DNA from: Desulfovibrio sp. | GTDB taxonomy: Bacteria; Desulfobacterota; Desulfovibrionia; Desulfovibrionales; Desulfovibrionaceae | Reading direction: 5' to 3' | NCBI RefSeq assembly: GCF_034006445.1 | Contig: NZ_JAVESS010000025.1 | Location: 1 to 33,609 of the forward strand | DNA length: 33,609 bases | Shown: piece after piece, positions 1 through 7,908 of the stretch | Numbering within the stretch: the first letter of the stretch is position 1 | Layout: each line of letters starts with the position of its first letter | The notes under the pieces: generated by a model | Database searches by the model: none | What the model saw: the letters and a program-made list of their open reading frames with translations, nothing else | Told to the model about the DNA's origin: nothing | Translations under genes and position numbers: made by a program

Positions 1-59
1 GGAGGGACCCTTTTGAAAAAGGGTCCCTCCCCCACGCCCCCACCCCCCAAAACTCTTAT
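1..59 (-). repeat. G-rich hairpin element, copy 1 (cut by the window edge)
   Basis: The window opens inside a hairpin whose arms are GGGACCCTTTT and AAAAGGGTCCC, followed by C-runs and CCAAAACTCTTAT. The same unit recurs at about 2836, 5312, 16625, 19910 and 21745. Read on the minus strand it is AAGAGTTTTGGGG, then G-runs, then the hairpin. Its left flank, and therefore which gene it follows, is outside the window. Confidence 0.8.
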
Positions 60-264
60 GGTATTTTGGTCTATGGCGAGGTGTTTTTGAAATAACGATG
101 GGGGCAGTGACAGCCTTTGCAGGCATCAGGCCAGCAAAAGCCCATTCCCAAGGGGATTTTGGCGTCACGGGTACGCCGTTCCGGACGCTTGCCAGCGGCA
201 AAGCCTGTGGATACTATATATGCCACTTTATGGCCTTACGATGTGTTTACTCAGGAGAAGCTTT
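60..264. other. Leader region of the Yip1-domain gene, no gene seen
   Basis: No coding region is supported here. A short overlapping frame (117-383) has no recognisable content. A Shine-Dalgarno AGGAG at 253-257 sits 7 bases before the GTG at 265 and decides the start of the next gene. Confidence 0.5.
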
Positions 265-1542
265 GTGAATATTACGTGTCCGCGTTGCGGCTTCAGCCGC
301 CAAGTGCCCGCCGACCGCCTCCCGGCGCGCGCGGTTATCGCCACCTGCCCCCATTGCTCCTGCCGGTTCCGCTTTGCGCCTGATACCGGCGTGCAGGAGG
401 TTCTGCCGGATGCGCCGCAAACCGGAGGCCACGGCCCCGTGCGTGATCAGGGCGCGGTTCCCGCTTCTCATGATGTGCCAGATTCCGCAAACTCCCCAGA
501 TCCCGTTAGCCCCCCAGATCCCGATGAATACCGGGATGCTGCCGGCGCGGCGCGAGATCCCAATGAGGACGACCCCCTGCCTCCGGGAGCCATTGTTCCC
601 GGAAGCCCCTCATGGTCGCGCGAAGACGCAAGGTCAGACGATGCCGCGCAGCAGGAGACAGCGTCACGTGGGCGGGAACAGGCCCCTGCGCGGGACGGCG
701 CGCAAAAGAGGGTCTTGGGCGCAGGCAAGGCCGGGCCTGAAGACCCTGCGGATCATGATGATGACCCGCGCGCCCACGCCAGCCGCGCCTATGAGCGAGA
801 ACAGAACCGCCGTTACGACGAGGACGAGGATCCGTATGACCGCAAGCGCCGCCTTGGTGATGCTGCGGACGATCATGAAGGTGATGCCGGACACGAGGGG
901 TATGACGCCCAGTATGATGACGGCGAAGCCGGTATACCGTGGGAAACAGCCCCGGAGCCAGATGGCTGGCTGCCGGCCTTTTATCATACCTGCATGCGCG
1001 TCATGTTCAGCACGCAGCGCCTTTTCAGCCAGGTGCGGCCCGATGGGTCGCAGATGCGCGCCCTGATTTTTTATCTGTTGGTGAGCGTGGTTCAGGTCGT
1101 TGTGGAGCGCGTCTGGTCAGGGCTGTTCATGTCCCTTATGGCGCCCAGCGCCGCTTCTGACCCACAACTGGAAAAAATGCTCATCCTGCTTTCGCCCCAG
1201 ATGAGCCTGCCCATGATCATATTGATCAAAACGGGCATGTCCGTAATCCAGCTGTATGTGCTCAGTGCGCTCATAAACTTCACCTATGGTTTTGTGCGCG
1301 GCCGTCGTGCCGATTTCGGCCAGGTTTTTCAGGTTCTGGCCTATGCCGCCGCACCCACGCTCTTGTGCGTGGTGCCTTTGCTGGGCTCTCTGGTGGGTTT
1401 TGTCTGGATGGTGGCCTGCGTGCTGATTGGCTGCCGCGCGGCGCTCAGGCTTACATGGCCGCAAACGCTCATGGGGCTGGCTCCGGTCATTCTGCTGATA
1501 GCGCCCCTGCTTCTCCAGATATTTCAGGCTGCCCGCATGTGA
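265..1542 (+). CDS. Zinc-ribbon (MJ0042-type) / Yip1-domain membrane protein
   Basis: The protein has 425 residues from GTG 265, chosen because AGGAG lies 7 bases upstream and translation then begins directly with the zinc ribbon. An in-frame ATG at 220 would add 15 residues without benefit. Residues about 5-38 carry two CxxC pairs (CPRC and CPHC) spaced as in MJ0042-family zinc ribbons. Residues about 45-240 are a long low-complexity linker rich in Asp, Glu, Arg and Pro. From about residue 264 there are several hydrophobic segments (about 264-285, 317-342, 355-395, 403-421), resembling the Yip1 domain common in bacterial membrane proteins. The cytosolic ribbon plus membrane domain suggests a membrane-anchored sensor or scaffold, but the function is unknown. 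The next gene, a lipoprotein, is 280 bases downstream in the same direction. Confidence 0.8.
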   Translation: MNITCPRCGFSRQVPADRLPARAVIATCPHCSCRFRFAPDTGVQEVLPDAPQTGGHGPVRDQGAVPASHDVPDSANSPDPVSPPDPDEYRDAAGAARDPNEDDPLPPGAIVPGSPSWSREDARSDDAAQQETASRGREQAPARDGAQKRVLGAGKAGPEDPADHDDDPRAHASRAYEREQNRRYDEDEDPYDRKRRLGDAADDHEGDAGHEGYDAQYDDGEAGIPWETAPEPDGWLPAFYHTCMRVMFSTQRLFSQVRPDGSQMRALIFYLLVSVVQVVVERVWSGLFMSLMAPSAASDPQLEKMLILLSPQMSLPMIILIKTGMSVIQLYVLSALINFTYGFVRGRRADFGQVFQVLAYAAAPTLLCVVPLLGSLVGFVWMVACVLIGCRAALRLTWPQTLMGLAPVILLIAPLLLQIFQAARM

Positions 1543-1822
1543 CCGGGCAAGCCGGACCATCGCCTGATCCACAAGCGTCATGGCCGTTCCACCGTCTGCA
1601 TCTGGCGGCGGAGCGGCCATGTTGATTATTATGGCACGCTTTTGGCAACTGCCAGAATACTGGCGTTGCGTCACGTCTGCGTAAGGACGCATGCGCCTGC
1701 CGCGCAAACGGGGCCGCAACGGAGACAGATTAAGAAAAACCGTGTTGGTCAGAAAACAATTATCAACGGCGCTCTGCCCTGAGGGACAGCCTGCCCGGTT
1801 GGTTTCACGTCAGGAGAACACT
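1543..1822. other. Intergenic region, no gene seen
   Basis: 280 bases between the Yip1 gene and the lipoprotein gene. I see no terminator with a T-tract and no convincing gene. An in-frame upstream extension of the lipoprotein reading frame (from 1691) lacks a ribosome binding site. Confidence 0.5.
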
Positions 1823-2611
1823 ATGCATACCTGCCCTTCAGTTTCAGGCGCGTGGCGTGGCCGGAGTTTTGAGGATACGGCTTGGCCCCGGATGCGTATC
1901 CTGTTTGCAGCGGTGTTTTGCCTGCTGCTGTTTTTGGTGGCGGGCTGCTCCAGAGCGCCCGATGACACGAGTCGTACAGAGCGCGGCGTGACGGGAGATC
2001 TGAGCATGCCCATTCAGGTGCAGGTCAGCAATTTTGTGCGCCGCCAGCCGCCAGCCATTTACGTTCGGCCGAGAGAGCCACTGGGGTATCGGCCCACAGC
2101 GCTTTTTGTTCCTTTGCGGACGGTGCAGCAGATGTCCAACGCCGTTACCTTCAGCAACATGTTTTCGCGCCAGATATGGCAGGTGTGGCTGTCGCTCAAC
2201 GCCTTTTCCGCTCTTGAGTATGATACCAGCGCCGCGCCTTTCGAGCCGCAGCGCGCGCTTGCCATTGCCAGGGCGCGCGGGGCGCAGATGCTGGTGAGCG
2301 GCTATATCAATCACTACATGGATGGCGGATCCGGCGGCACCAGTTCGCTTTCGCTGGCCATGGAAGTCTATGACGTGAAGACAGGCACGGTTGTGTGGTC
2401 CATGGCGCAGGGCGGGCTTATGGATGCGCGCCAGGTGCATGATTTTTATCTTTTTTCCATAACGGAAGTGAATCCCGAAGACCCTTCAAGCCTCATTGCC
2501 CGCACCCTGGCCTGGGATATGGGACGTCAGGTTCTGGGCTGGGTTGATCCGAGCCATCCGGCCCCAAGGGATTCTTCGTGGACGGATATGTTCAAGTCCA
2601 AGGCATTTTAA
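1823..2611 (+). CDS. Predicted outer-membrane or periplasmic lipoprotein, unknown function
   Basis: 262 residues from ATG 1823, preceded by CAGGAG 7 bases upstream. A hydrophobic stretch at about residues 26-40 ends in the lipobox Leu-Val-Ala-Gly-Cys with the lipidated Cys at about 42. The 23 residues before the hydrophobic part are long for a signal peptide, so ATG 1892 (Met24) is a possible alternative start. The mature part contains an alternating segment 'ALAIARARGAQMLVSGYINHYMDG' followed by 'MEVYDVKTGTVVWS'. This pattern is seen in lipoproteins that collect a per-system value, such as CsgG/LpoB-like or GNA1162-like folds, but the resemblance is only general. It is followed by a 21-bp hairpin and then a G-rich element. 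No specific role can be assigned. Confidence 0.8.
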   Translation: MHTCPSVSGAWRGRSFEDTAWPRMRILFAAVFCLLLFLVAGCSRAPDDTSRTERGVTGDLSMPIQVQVSNFVRRQPPAIYVRPREPLGYRPTALFVPLRTVQQMSNAVTFSNMFSRQIWQVWLSLNAFSALEYDTSAAPFEPQRALAIARARGAQMLVSGYINHYMDGGSGGTSSLSLAMEVYDVKTGTVVWSMAQGGLMDARQVHDFYLFSITEVNPEDPSSLIARTLAWDMGRQVLGWVDPSHPAPRDSSWTDMFKSKAF

Positions 2612-2704
2612 CGCAAGGGCGCATTTAACGCAGTCTGACGGTCGCGTGCGTAGACGCCCGGCGCGAAAGCGCGGCGTATCCACACGGCCAAGCAATAACA
2701 ATTA

Positions 2705-2750
2705 CAACACGCCCCCTTTGAGAAGAAACCTTCTCAAAGGGGGCGTGTTG
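2705..2750. terminator. Perfect 21-bp hairpin downstream of the lipoprotein
   Basis: The arms 2705-2725 and 2730-2750 are exact reverse complements around a 4-base AAAC loop. The outer part is CAACACGCCCCC and the inner part TTTGAGAAG. No T-tract follows on either strand, so it may be a processed 3' end or transcript stabiliser rather than a classical intrinsic terminator. Confidence 0.7.
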
Positions 2751-2828
2751 GTACAGATAACTATTGTGATGGTGCCGTGCCTGAAAACCGTTGCCTTTGG
2801 AACCGCCGTTTAAGATCCTAAAACTACG

Positions 2829-2893
2829 ATAAAAGTTTTAGGGGGAGGGGGTGTGGGGGAGGAGACCCTTTTCCAAAAGGGTCCCTCCCCCAC
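2829..2893 (+). repeat. G-rich hairpin element, copy 2
   Basis: Reads AAAAGTTTTAGGGGG, then AGGGGGTGTGGGGG, then a hairpin with arms GGAGACCCTTTT and AAAAGGGTCCC, then CTCCCCCACAAGG. It lies between the convergent stop codons of the lipoprotein and the antiporter genes. Confidence 0.85.
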
Positions 2894-2917
2894 AAGGCAT
2901 TCCAGCGCGGTAGCGCT

Positions 2918-4351
2918 CTAGAAAAACAGCCATGTAAGCAGCAGAAAAAGGGGCAGCAGCACGCAGCCGGACCAGAGCATATAGCCGAAAAAGCCGGGCA
3001 TGCGCACGCCCTGGTTTTCGGCTATGGCCCGCACCATAAAGTTGGGGGCATTGCCGATGTAGGTATTGGCTCCCATAAACACGGCTCCGGCCGATATGGC
3101 GGCAAGGGTGGCTGGGGCGTCGCGCATGAGGGTTTGGGCGTCGCCTCCGGCGGTGTTAAAAAAGACCACGTAGGTGGGGGCGTTGTCCAAAAAGCTTGAG
3201 AGCACGCCCGTGAGCCAGAAATACATGGCATTGTCGGGCTGGCCGTTGCTGGAGACAAGCTGGATGAGTCCCGCGAGCGCGCCGTCGGTTCCGGCTTTCA
3301 GGATGGCTATGGCCGGAATCATGCTGACGAAGATGCCCAGAAAAAGCTTGGCGACTTCTTCAATGGGGGCCCAGGAAAATCCGTTGGCGTCGCGGCTGGC
3401 AGGGCTGGTAAGCCGCAGCGAGAGCCAGGCCAGGGCCAGCAGCGCAAGGTCGCGCGCCATATTCTGCCCTTCAAGGGGCACACCGTAGACCTCTATCGCC
3501 GTGCCAAGGCGGAACAGGCCGGACAGCAGCACAGCCAGAACGATTCCAGCCAGAAGCAGCAGGTTGACCTTGCCCTCAAGCCCGAGTTTTTCGGTTGCGC
3601 CTGCCCGTGAGCATGCGGGAAGGGGCCTGCCTTCTCTGGCGAACAGTAGTGCGTCAAGGGCAAGGTAGATGAGCAGCAGGACGACGGAGAGCAGAAGGGT
3701 TTTCAGAAAGAGGTTGGTGGTTGTCCAAAAAAAGCTGACTCCTTTCAGGAACCCCAGAAACAGCGGCGGGTCGCCCAGTGGCGTCAGGGAGCCGCCGATG
3801 TTGGCCACAAGAAAAATGAAGAATACAACGCTGTGTACCTTGTAGCGGCGGTGAGCGTTGGCCCGCAGCAAGGGCCGTATGAGCAGCATGGCCGCTCCGG
3901 TGGTGCCCATCCAGCTGGCAAGGACTGTGCCCACGGCCAGAATCCCGGCGTTGACCAGGGGCGTGCCTGTGAGCGATCCCGTAAGGCGCACGCCGCCAGC
4001 CACTGTAAAAAGAGAAAACAGCAGAATGATGAATGGGATGTAATCAAGAATGATGATATGCAACAACTCGTACAAAGCCACGGAGGGGCCGAACGCAAAG
4101 GCGCAGGGCAGCAGAAAGGCCAGGCCCCAGAATACGGAAATTTTGCCGAAATGCCGCTCCCAGAAGTGCGGGGCGGCAAGGGGCATGACGGCTATGGACA
4201 GCAGCATGCAGACAAAGGGGATGACCCAGAGGGCATCCAGCCCTGCGCCCGGCAACGTGGGATGCCCTTGGGCGGCCAGTGCGGCGGTGGGCAGGCAGAA
4301 GGGCAGGCAGAAGGGCAGAAGCAGAGTGAAAAGTAGTGTTCGGATATGCAT
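2918..4351 (-). CDS. Na+/H+ antiporter-like permease (NhaD/ArsB ion-transporter superfamily)
   Basis: 477 residues from ATG 4351, chosen because GGAG sits 7 bases upstream. In-frame upstream starts give a longer N-terminus but lack a good site. The protein begins with a cleavable-looking hydrophobic leader ending ALAAQ at about residue 26, then has about 11-12 hydrophobic segments. Recognisable family features are 'WMGTTGAAMLLIRP', 'VANIGGSLTPLGDPPLFLGFLKG', 'GVLSSFLDNAPTYVVFF' and 'FMGANTYIGNAPNFMVRAIAE'. The Gly-Asp-Pro-Pro and Asp-Asn-Ala-Pro-Thr signatures belong to the ion-transporter superfamily that includes NhaD and related putative Na+:H+ antiporters. The substrate is inferred from family only; anion or dicarboxylate transport is possible. 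It is monocistronic, divergent from the methyltransferase gene and convergent with the lipoprotein gene. Confidence 0.85.
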   Translation of the reverse strand: MHIRTLLFTLLLPFCLPFCLPTAALAAQGHPTLPGAGLDALWVIPFVCMLLSIAVMPLAAPHFWERHFGKISVFWGLAFLLPCAFAFGPSVALYELLHIIILDYIPFIILLFSLFTVAGGVRLTGSLTGTPLVNAGILAVGTVLASWMGTTGAAMLLIRPLLRANAHRRYKVHSVVFFIFLVANIGGSLTPLGDPPLFLGFLKGVSFFWTTTNLFLKTLLLSVVLLLIYLALDALLFAREGRPLPACSRAGATEKLGLEGKVNLLLLAGIVLAVLLSGLFRLGTAIEVYGVPLEGQNMARDLALLALAWLSLRLTSPASRDANGFSWAPIEEVAKLFLGIFVSMIPAIAILKAGTDGALAGLIQLVSSNGQPDNAMYFWLTGVLSSFLDNAPTYVVFFNTAGGDAQTLMRDAPATLAAISAGAVFMGANTYIGNAPNFMVRAIAENQGVRMPGFFGYMLWSGCVLLPLFLLLTWLFF

Positions 4352-4475
4352 GTTGAGGCTCCAGCGTGTTTCCATAATAATATATGTTGAATGCGCCATG
4401 GAGACAATGCGCTTGCCTGGGCCAGCTTTTTTTGAGAAATAACAAGGCCTGAACAGAACAGCAAAGGAAGACCCC

Positions 4476-5066
4476 ATGCCCAAGGAACCCACGGAAAGAC
4501 GCAAGGCCCGCCTGCTTGAAGTGCTAAGCCACCGCCAGCCCGACCTGACTCTGGTACTGGCGAATATTCATGATCCGCACAATGTGTCGGCCATCTACCG
4601 CTCGTGCGACGCCTTTGGCGTCAGCCAGGTGAACCTGTACTACACCAACACTCCTTTTCCGGCGCTTGGGCGCAAGACCTCGGCTTCGGCCCGCAAGTGG
4701 GTGGAAAGCGTACGCCATAAAGACAGTGAAGCGCTGATGACGAGTCTGCGCGGGCAGGGCATGCAGGTGCTTGCCACATCCTGCTCGCCCACGGCCCGGC
4801 CCTTGCGGGAATGGGACTTTACGCGCCCCACGGCGGTGATTATGGGCAACGAACACAGCGGCGTTGAGCAGGATTTGCTCAATGTGGCTGACGGCGAGCT
4901 CTACATACCCATGTATGGCATGATTCAGAGTTTCAATGTCTCGGTGGCGGCGGCCATCATTCTTTCCGAAGCCGCGCGCCAGCGCGAGGCGGCGGGAATG
5001 TACGGAGAGCCACGCCTGGACGCGGCCTCGCTGCAGGCCAAGATGGACGAATGGCTGGAAAAGTAG
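4476..5066 (+). CDS. trmH: TrmH/SpoU-family tRNA (guanosine-2'-O-)methyltransferase
   Basis: 196 residues from ATG 4476, with AAGGAAG upstream. This SPOUT-class enzyme transfers a methyl group from S-adenosylmethionine to a ribose 2'-OH. All three SpoU motifs are visible. Motif 1 is 'LANIHDPHNVSAIYRSCDAFG' (about residues 28-48; the Asn and Arg are catalytic in this family). Motif 2 is 'AVIMGNEHSGV' (about 119-129). Motif 3 is 'LYIPMYGMIQSFNVSVAAAI' (about 142-161), forming the trefoil-knot cofactor site. Lys/Arg-rich residues at the N-terminus fit RNA binding. Length and motif wording resemble TrmH, which makes Gm18 in tRNA, but the exact target nucleotide is an inference. It is monocistronic and followed immediately by 9-base tandem repeats. 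Confidence 0.85.
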   Translation: MPKEPTERRKARLLEVLSHRQPDLTLVLANIHDPHNVSAIYRSCDAFGVSQVNLYYTNTPFPALGRKTSASARKWVESVRHKDSEALMTSLRGQGMQVLATSCSPTARPLREWDFTRPTAVIMGNEHSGVEQDLLNVADGELYIPMYGMIQSFNVSVAAAIILSEAARQREAAGMYGEPRLDAASLQAKMDEWLEK

Positions 5067-5129
5067 AAAAATCAGAAAAAGCAGAAAGTGCAGGAAATGC
5101 AGAAAGTGCAGGAAGTGCAGGAAATGCCC
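5060..5129 (+). repeat. 9-base tandem repeat directly after trmH
   Basis: About seven imperfect copies of a purine-rich 9-mer of the form AAAGTGCAG / GAAATGCAG begin at the trmH stop codon and run to the GCCCG at 5128. A frame through it would read Arg-Lys-Cys repeats, but no start or gene context supports translation. Confidence 0.8.
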
Positions 5130-5168
5130 GTTCTGTTTCCAGTAAAGCACATTGCCCTTGAGAGCACG

Positions 5169-5231
5169 CGCCCGTAAAGGGTGCGCCACGCCCGCAAAGG
5201 GTGCGCGTCCGTAAAGGGTGCGCCACGCCCG
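5169..5231 (+). repeat. Threefold 17-20-base tandem repeat
   Basis: Three near-copies of GCCCGTAAAGGGTGCGCCAC (second copy GCCCGCAAAGGGTGCGC, third GTCCGTAAAGGGTGCGCCAC) followed by GCCCGC. They lie between trmH and the G-rich hairpin element. Confidence 0.75.
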
Positions 5232-5307
5232 CTACAGCTTTTACCCGCGCATACAGCCAGGGTTGAAGCCCGTACTGCGGGCGTTCGCATGTAGCCGCCA
5301 GAGCGGT

Positions 5308-5376
5308 GTATGATAAGAGTTTTGGGGGGAGGGGGTGTGGGGGAGGAGACCCTTTTGCAAAAGGGTCCCTCCCCCA
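5308..5376 (+). repeat. G-rich hairpin element, copy 3
   Basis: TGATAAGAGTTTTGGGGGG, then AGGGGGTGTGGGGG, then hairpin arms GGAGACCCTTTT and AAAAGGGTCCC, then CTCCCCCAC. Located between the convergent trmH (+) and exported-protein (-) genes, it is the best terminator-like structure there. Confidence 0.85.
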
Positions 5377-5378
5377 CA

Positions 5379-5488
5379 GAGCGTTTCAACGAGGCACAGT
5401 TCTGTCGCCGCGCCCCATCGGTCACGTCCCTCCCCCACAAAGCGTTCCCCACAAAGCGTTTCAACGAGGCACTGTTCTGCCGTCGCGC
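5379..5488 (+). repeat. Duplicated 33-base segment beside the G-rich element
   Basis: GCGTTTCAACGAGGCAC followed by AGTTCTGTCGCCGCGC starts near 5381 and is repeated near 5456 with three differences. Both copies are preceded by TCCCTCCCCCAC. This looks like a local duplication of the right flank of the G-rich element. Confidence 0.75.
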
Positions 5489-5500
5489 GCTCCCGAGGCC

Positions 5501-6139
5501 CTACTGCGCGTCGTTGACCGGCTGCACGTACTTTTCAAAGCGCTTGCCGTTCCACTGATAGCCGATGTCATAGGCCACAGGCACATGAGCCATGCCGGTG
5601 CTGGTCCAGAAGAGGGGCTGCGCGCGCAGCCCGCCAAGGCCCAGGCAGATCATGACCGTGGCCTGCACGTCCGGCGGCAGCTTCTGGTCTTTGCCCAGAA
5701 ATTCCTCAACAGCGGGTTCCGGCGGCGTGTCCACGGGAACCAGGCGGCCGGAGGCGTCCATGCGCCACAGTTCCACGGTGCAGACCGAGCCGCCCAGGGT
5801 CCCTATGGCGGCGTCCACCGACGCGTCGTTGCTGTGCCGGAAAAGGCGCAGGGCTACCGCAATGTCATGAAAGGGCAGATTGGCGAAGACCATGATGTCT
5901 TCAGTCTCGCCCGCTATTTCCCAAAAATCGGACTGTCCGTTGGTCAGCAGTTTTTGTTTTTCGGCGGGACTCAGGCCTTCAGGAGTATTTTCAAAAATGC
6001 TTTCAGGCAGGCTTGTAAAAAATTCCCGTGCGTTGCGTTCGGGCGCGGCCGCCATGGCAGGCGCGTGCTCGAAGGCCAAAGCGGAAAAAACAGCAAGAGC
6101 CAGGGCAAGAAAGAGTGTGTGTGCGCGTTGGTAAACCAT
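5501..6139 (-). CDS. Exported protein of unknown function
   Basis: 212 residues from ATG 6139, with AGGGAG about 8 bases upstream. A signal peptide is clear: positively charged start, hydrophobic core 'LFLALALAVFSALAF' and a probable cleavage after Ala-Met-Ala at about residue 30. The mature 180 residues contain no motif I recognise. A segment about 36-60 ('EFFTSLPESIFENTPEGLSPAEKQKLL') is followed by 'DFWEIAGETEDIMVF', an extracellular-looking beta-rich domain. The protein contains two cysteines (in 'GSVCTVELW' and 'VMICLGLGG'). It is monocistronic and convergent with trmH. Periplasmic location is predicted; function is unknown. Confidence 0.75.
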   Translation of the reverse strand: MVYQRAHTLFLALALAVFSALAFEHAPAMAAAPERNAREFFTSLPESIFENTPEGLSPAEKQKLLTNGQSDFWEIAGETEDIMVFANLPFHDIAVALRLFRHSNDASVDAAIGTLGGSVCTVELWRMDASGRLVPVDTPPEPAVEEFLGKDQKLPPDVQATVMICLGLGGLRAQPLFWTSTGMAHVPVAYDIGYQWNGKRFEKYVQPVNDAQ

Positions 6140-6793
6140 AGTGTATGCTCCCTGTCGCAGGTCGGTTTGATGGGCCTGCGGTTCGTAAAAAAATTTATAC
6201 CGCCTTTATGATTTTTTGTCCACGCAGAGGTGAGAAGAGATAGAGCATTTTACCTTTGAATAAGTGTAAATGCTCTAACGTGCGTCTTTAGGGCACAGAG
6301 GCGGAGGGTTGCAGCCATGCAAGGGACAGCGATGGAGGGTACTGTAAGGGGCGCCCAGAACGGATTGCGGTCGTGGGTATGTATTCTTGGCGTTTTTTAA
6401 ACGCCCGCCTTGGCGCTTACCGGAGCAGATAGCCAGGATTCACGTTTTCCCGTGATGCCTGTTCCCGTAATGGTCAGAATTATGTAACCGTGAAATTGGG
6501 CAAATTTTTCTAAAAATTAATGGCTGTTATTTCTTTGAATTGTGCCGACATGCCCAGATCATTGCCCACAAAAAAGCGACTGCGTCCCATCCGGAAAACA
6601 GCATGCAAGAATTATATATAAAATTACTGTACCATCAAATGGTGATAGGATTTTCTGCAATTCAGGTGGGGAAGAATATTCTACAATGTCCTTTATGGAG
6701 CCATTTTGTGCCCACATAACAGGAATCACCATTGCGGAAGATGTCATATGCGTGATGCAAACAGGATGATATATGTTATTTTTACTTGCGACA
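6140..6793. other. AT-rich 654-base gap without a convincing gene
   Basis: It separates the exported-protein gene from the 3' end of the Crp/Fnr gene. It contains short repeat copy A (6242-6276) and AATTTTT-CT-AAAAATT at about 6505, a weak stem. Frames of 75-81 codons on both strands (6542-6804) have no ribosome binding site or recognisable content and overlap each other, so I do not call them. The base composition is noticeably AT-rich. Confidence 0.5.
6242..6276. repeat. AGAGCA...TGCTCT dispersed element, copy A (minimal)
   Basis: 35 bases bounded by AGAGCATTTTAC and GTAAATGCTCT, which pair to form a hairpin around CTTTGAATAA. This seems the smallest version of the element seen in larger form at 11180, 12858 and 18805. 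Confidence 0.6.
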
Positions 6794-7489
6794 CTATGCG
6801 TCAAGCTCTAAGTCCGCCATGTTTCGCAGGTCGTCAATGTTGTTGATGCAAACTTCGTTACGGGTAAATTTGGTAATTATATTTTTTTCTTTTAACTCTA
6901 CAATTGCACGCGCCAGGGTCGCTCGATGAATTCCCAGCAGGTTTGCCACCTCCTGTTGCGTCATGCCGCAAGGGAAATTCTTTTGCAACTGGTGCTTTCG
7001 AAACAGGCTAAGGATAAATCGGCTAAGGTGAATTACTGGTTCTTCTGTTCCCATGCTTGCGAGAAACGTATAATGAATCAGCATCTTCATTCCCATGGAT
7101 CGCATCAAGTTGGTAATAAGGTGGGGGTAGGTGCGTATAAAGTCCTGTGAAGCCAATAGATCCAGTGGAAAACGGTATAATGTGGTGTCAGTAATACATA
7201 AAAAACGTCCAGCCGGTTCGTACCCAGAAACAGTACGCGCTTCATTGAATAAGCAGCCCGGATTAATGCAAAGCGCCAACCGCTCCCTGCCGCAAGATGA
7301 AAAATACGATATCGTAACCATGCCTGATGCGAGATAGTACATCCCTGCACCTTTTTTATAGGCTATTGTTGTTCCTTTTGGATACTGGCGTTTTGTAGCA
7401 AAATGCAGGACTTCTTCCCACTCGCGATTTAAGTTGGATACATGTCCAAGTTGCGCCAATTCCTTGTCTTGTGTTGTAGAAGCCCCCAT
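6794..7489 (-). CDS. Crp/Fnr-family transcriptional regulator
   Basis: 231 residues from ATG 7489, with AAGGAG 6 bases upstream. An N-terminal cyclic-nucleotide-binding-type beta-roll covers about residues 25-115 ('YPKGTTIAYKKGAGMYYLASGMVTISYF'). A long dimerisation helix follows at about 125-160. The C-terminal winged helix-turn-helix contains 'MTQQEVANLLGIHRATLARAIVELKEKNII' (about 185-215). The canonical cAMP-binding Arg-Ser-Ala pocket is not evident, so the effector is probably something else. It is the last gene of the alcohol dehydrogenase / semialdehyde dehydrogenase / symporter cluster and is the natural candidate regulator of that cluster. A 13-base palindrome (7506-7518) sits just upstream of its ribosome binding site and may be autoregulatory. 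Confidence 0.85.
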   Translation of the reverse strand: MGASTTQDKELAQLGHVSNLNREWEEVLHFATKRQYPKGTTIAYKKGAGMYYLASGMVTISYFSSCGRERLALCINPGCLFNEARTVSGYEPAGRFLCITDTTLYRFPLDLLASQDFIRTYPHLITNLMRSMGMKMLIHYTFLASMGTEEPVIHLSRFILSLFRKHQLQKNFPCGMTQQEVANLLGIHRATLARAIVELKEKNIITKFTRNEVCINNIDDLRNMADLELDA

Positions 7490-7505
7490 ACAGAACTCCT
7501 TTTGC

Positions 7506-7518
7506 AGGCGTTACGCCT
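7506..7518 (-). promoter_or_regulatory. Palindrome AGGCGTTACGCCT, candidate operator of the crp-type gene
   Basis: A 13-base palindrome with its centre at T7512, 17-29 bases upstream of the regulator start codon and just before its ribosome binding site. The core GTTACGCC recurs at 9380 (upstream of the symporter) and 12797 (upstream of the alcohol dehydrogenase). Confidence 0.4.
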
Positions 7519-7798
7519 ACCCACATGAATTGGTATGCGCCCGCAAGACTATTCTCTGATTCAGCAAGGTCTGGTTAACTCTGAGTTTGCAGATTTTTCA
7601 CGATTCAAGACACGCCCTTTGCGGAAGTTTAACGTGCACAAGCTGGCAATGCTGTATTTTTGTACAGCCTTTCATGATGGTGGAAGCATTCACTGGCTGG
7701 TGTTGCGCTCGCGCCTCTGCCCGGCGGCGTTTGTTTGCGAAGCAGCCTGAACATTTCAAGGTAAAATGTCTAAGGCTTTGTTATGCCTAATGGTATTA

Positions 7799-7862
7799 GA
7801 CCCACATTCGCACGCACCCGGTTATAAATAATACAGGGGTATCAAAGATGCAAATGTGGGTC
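7799..7862. terminator. Large inverted repeat downstream of the symporter gene
   Basis: GACCCACATTCGC (7799-7811) pairs with GCAAATGTGGGTC (7850-7862), 12 of 13 positions, around a 38-base loop. It lies 47 bases after the symporter stop codon. There is no T-tract, so termination is uncertain and another role (operator or RNA structure) is possible. Confidence 0.4.
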
Positions 7863-7908
7863 CTGGTTGAGTGTTATGACGTCAATCAAATTGCAATATC
7901 TGACATCT

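Larger units (their letters stand above)
2612..2917. other. Convergent intergenic region with two hairpins
   Basis: 306 bases between the stop codons of the lipoprotein (+) and the antiporter (-). It holds a perfect 21-bp hairpin at 2705-2750 and a copy of the G-rich hairpin element at 2829-2893. No gene is seen. Confidence 0.7.
7490..7908. other. 419-base gap between symporter and regulator genes
   Basis: No gene is supported. It contains the palindrome AGGCGTTACGCCT (7506-7518) upstream of the regulator, and a long-range inverted repeat at 7799-7862 close to the symporter 3' end. Confidence 0.6.

Noticed and set aside
2836..2860. A certain G-quadruplex in the G-rich element
   Set aside because: Only three long G-runs plus a GG occur in a row, and the element also forms a strong hairpin, so quadruplex formation is only a possibility.
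6542..6804. Two overlapping small frames (about 75-81 codons) in the AT-rich gap
   Set aside because: Opposite strands, no ribosome binding sites, no recognisable sequence, and one overlaps the end of the Crp/Fnr gene.
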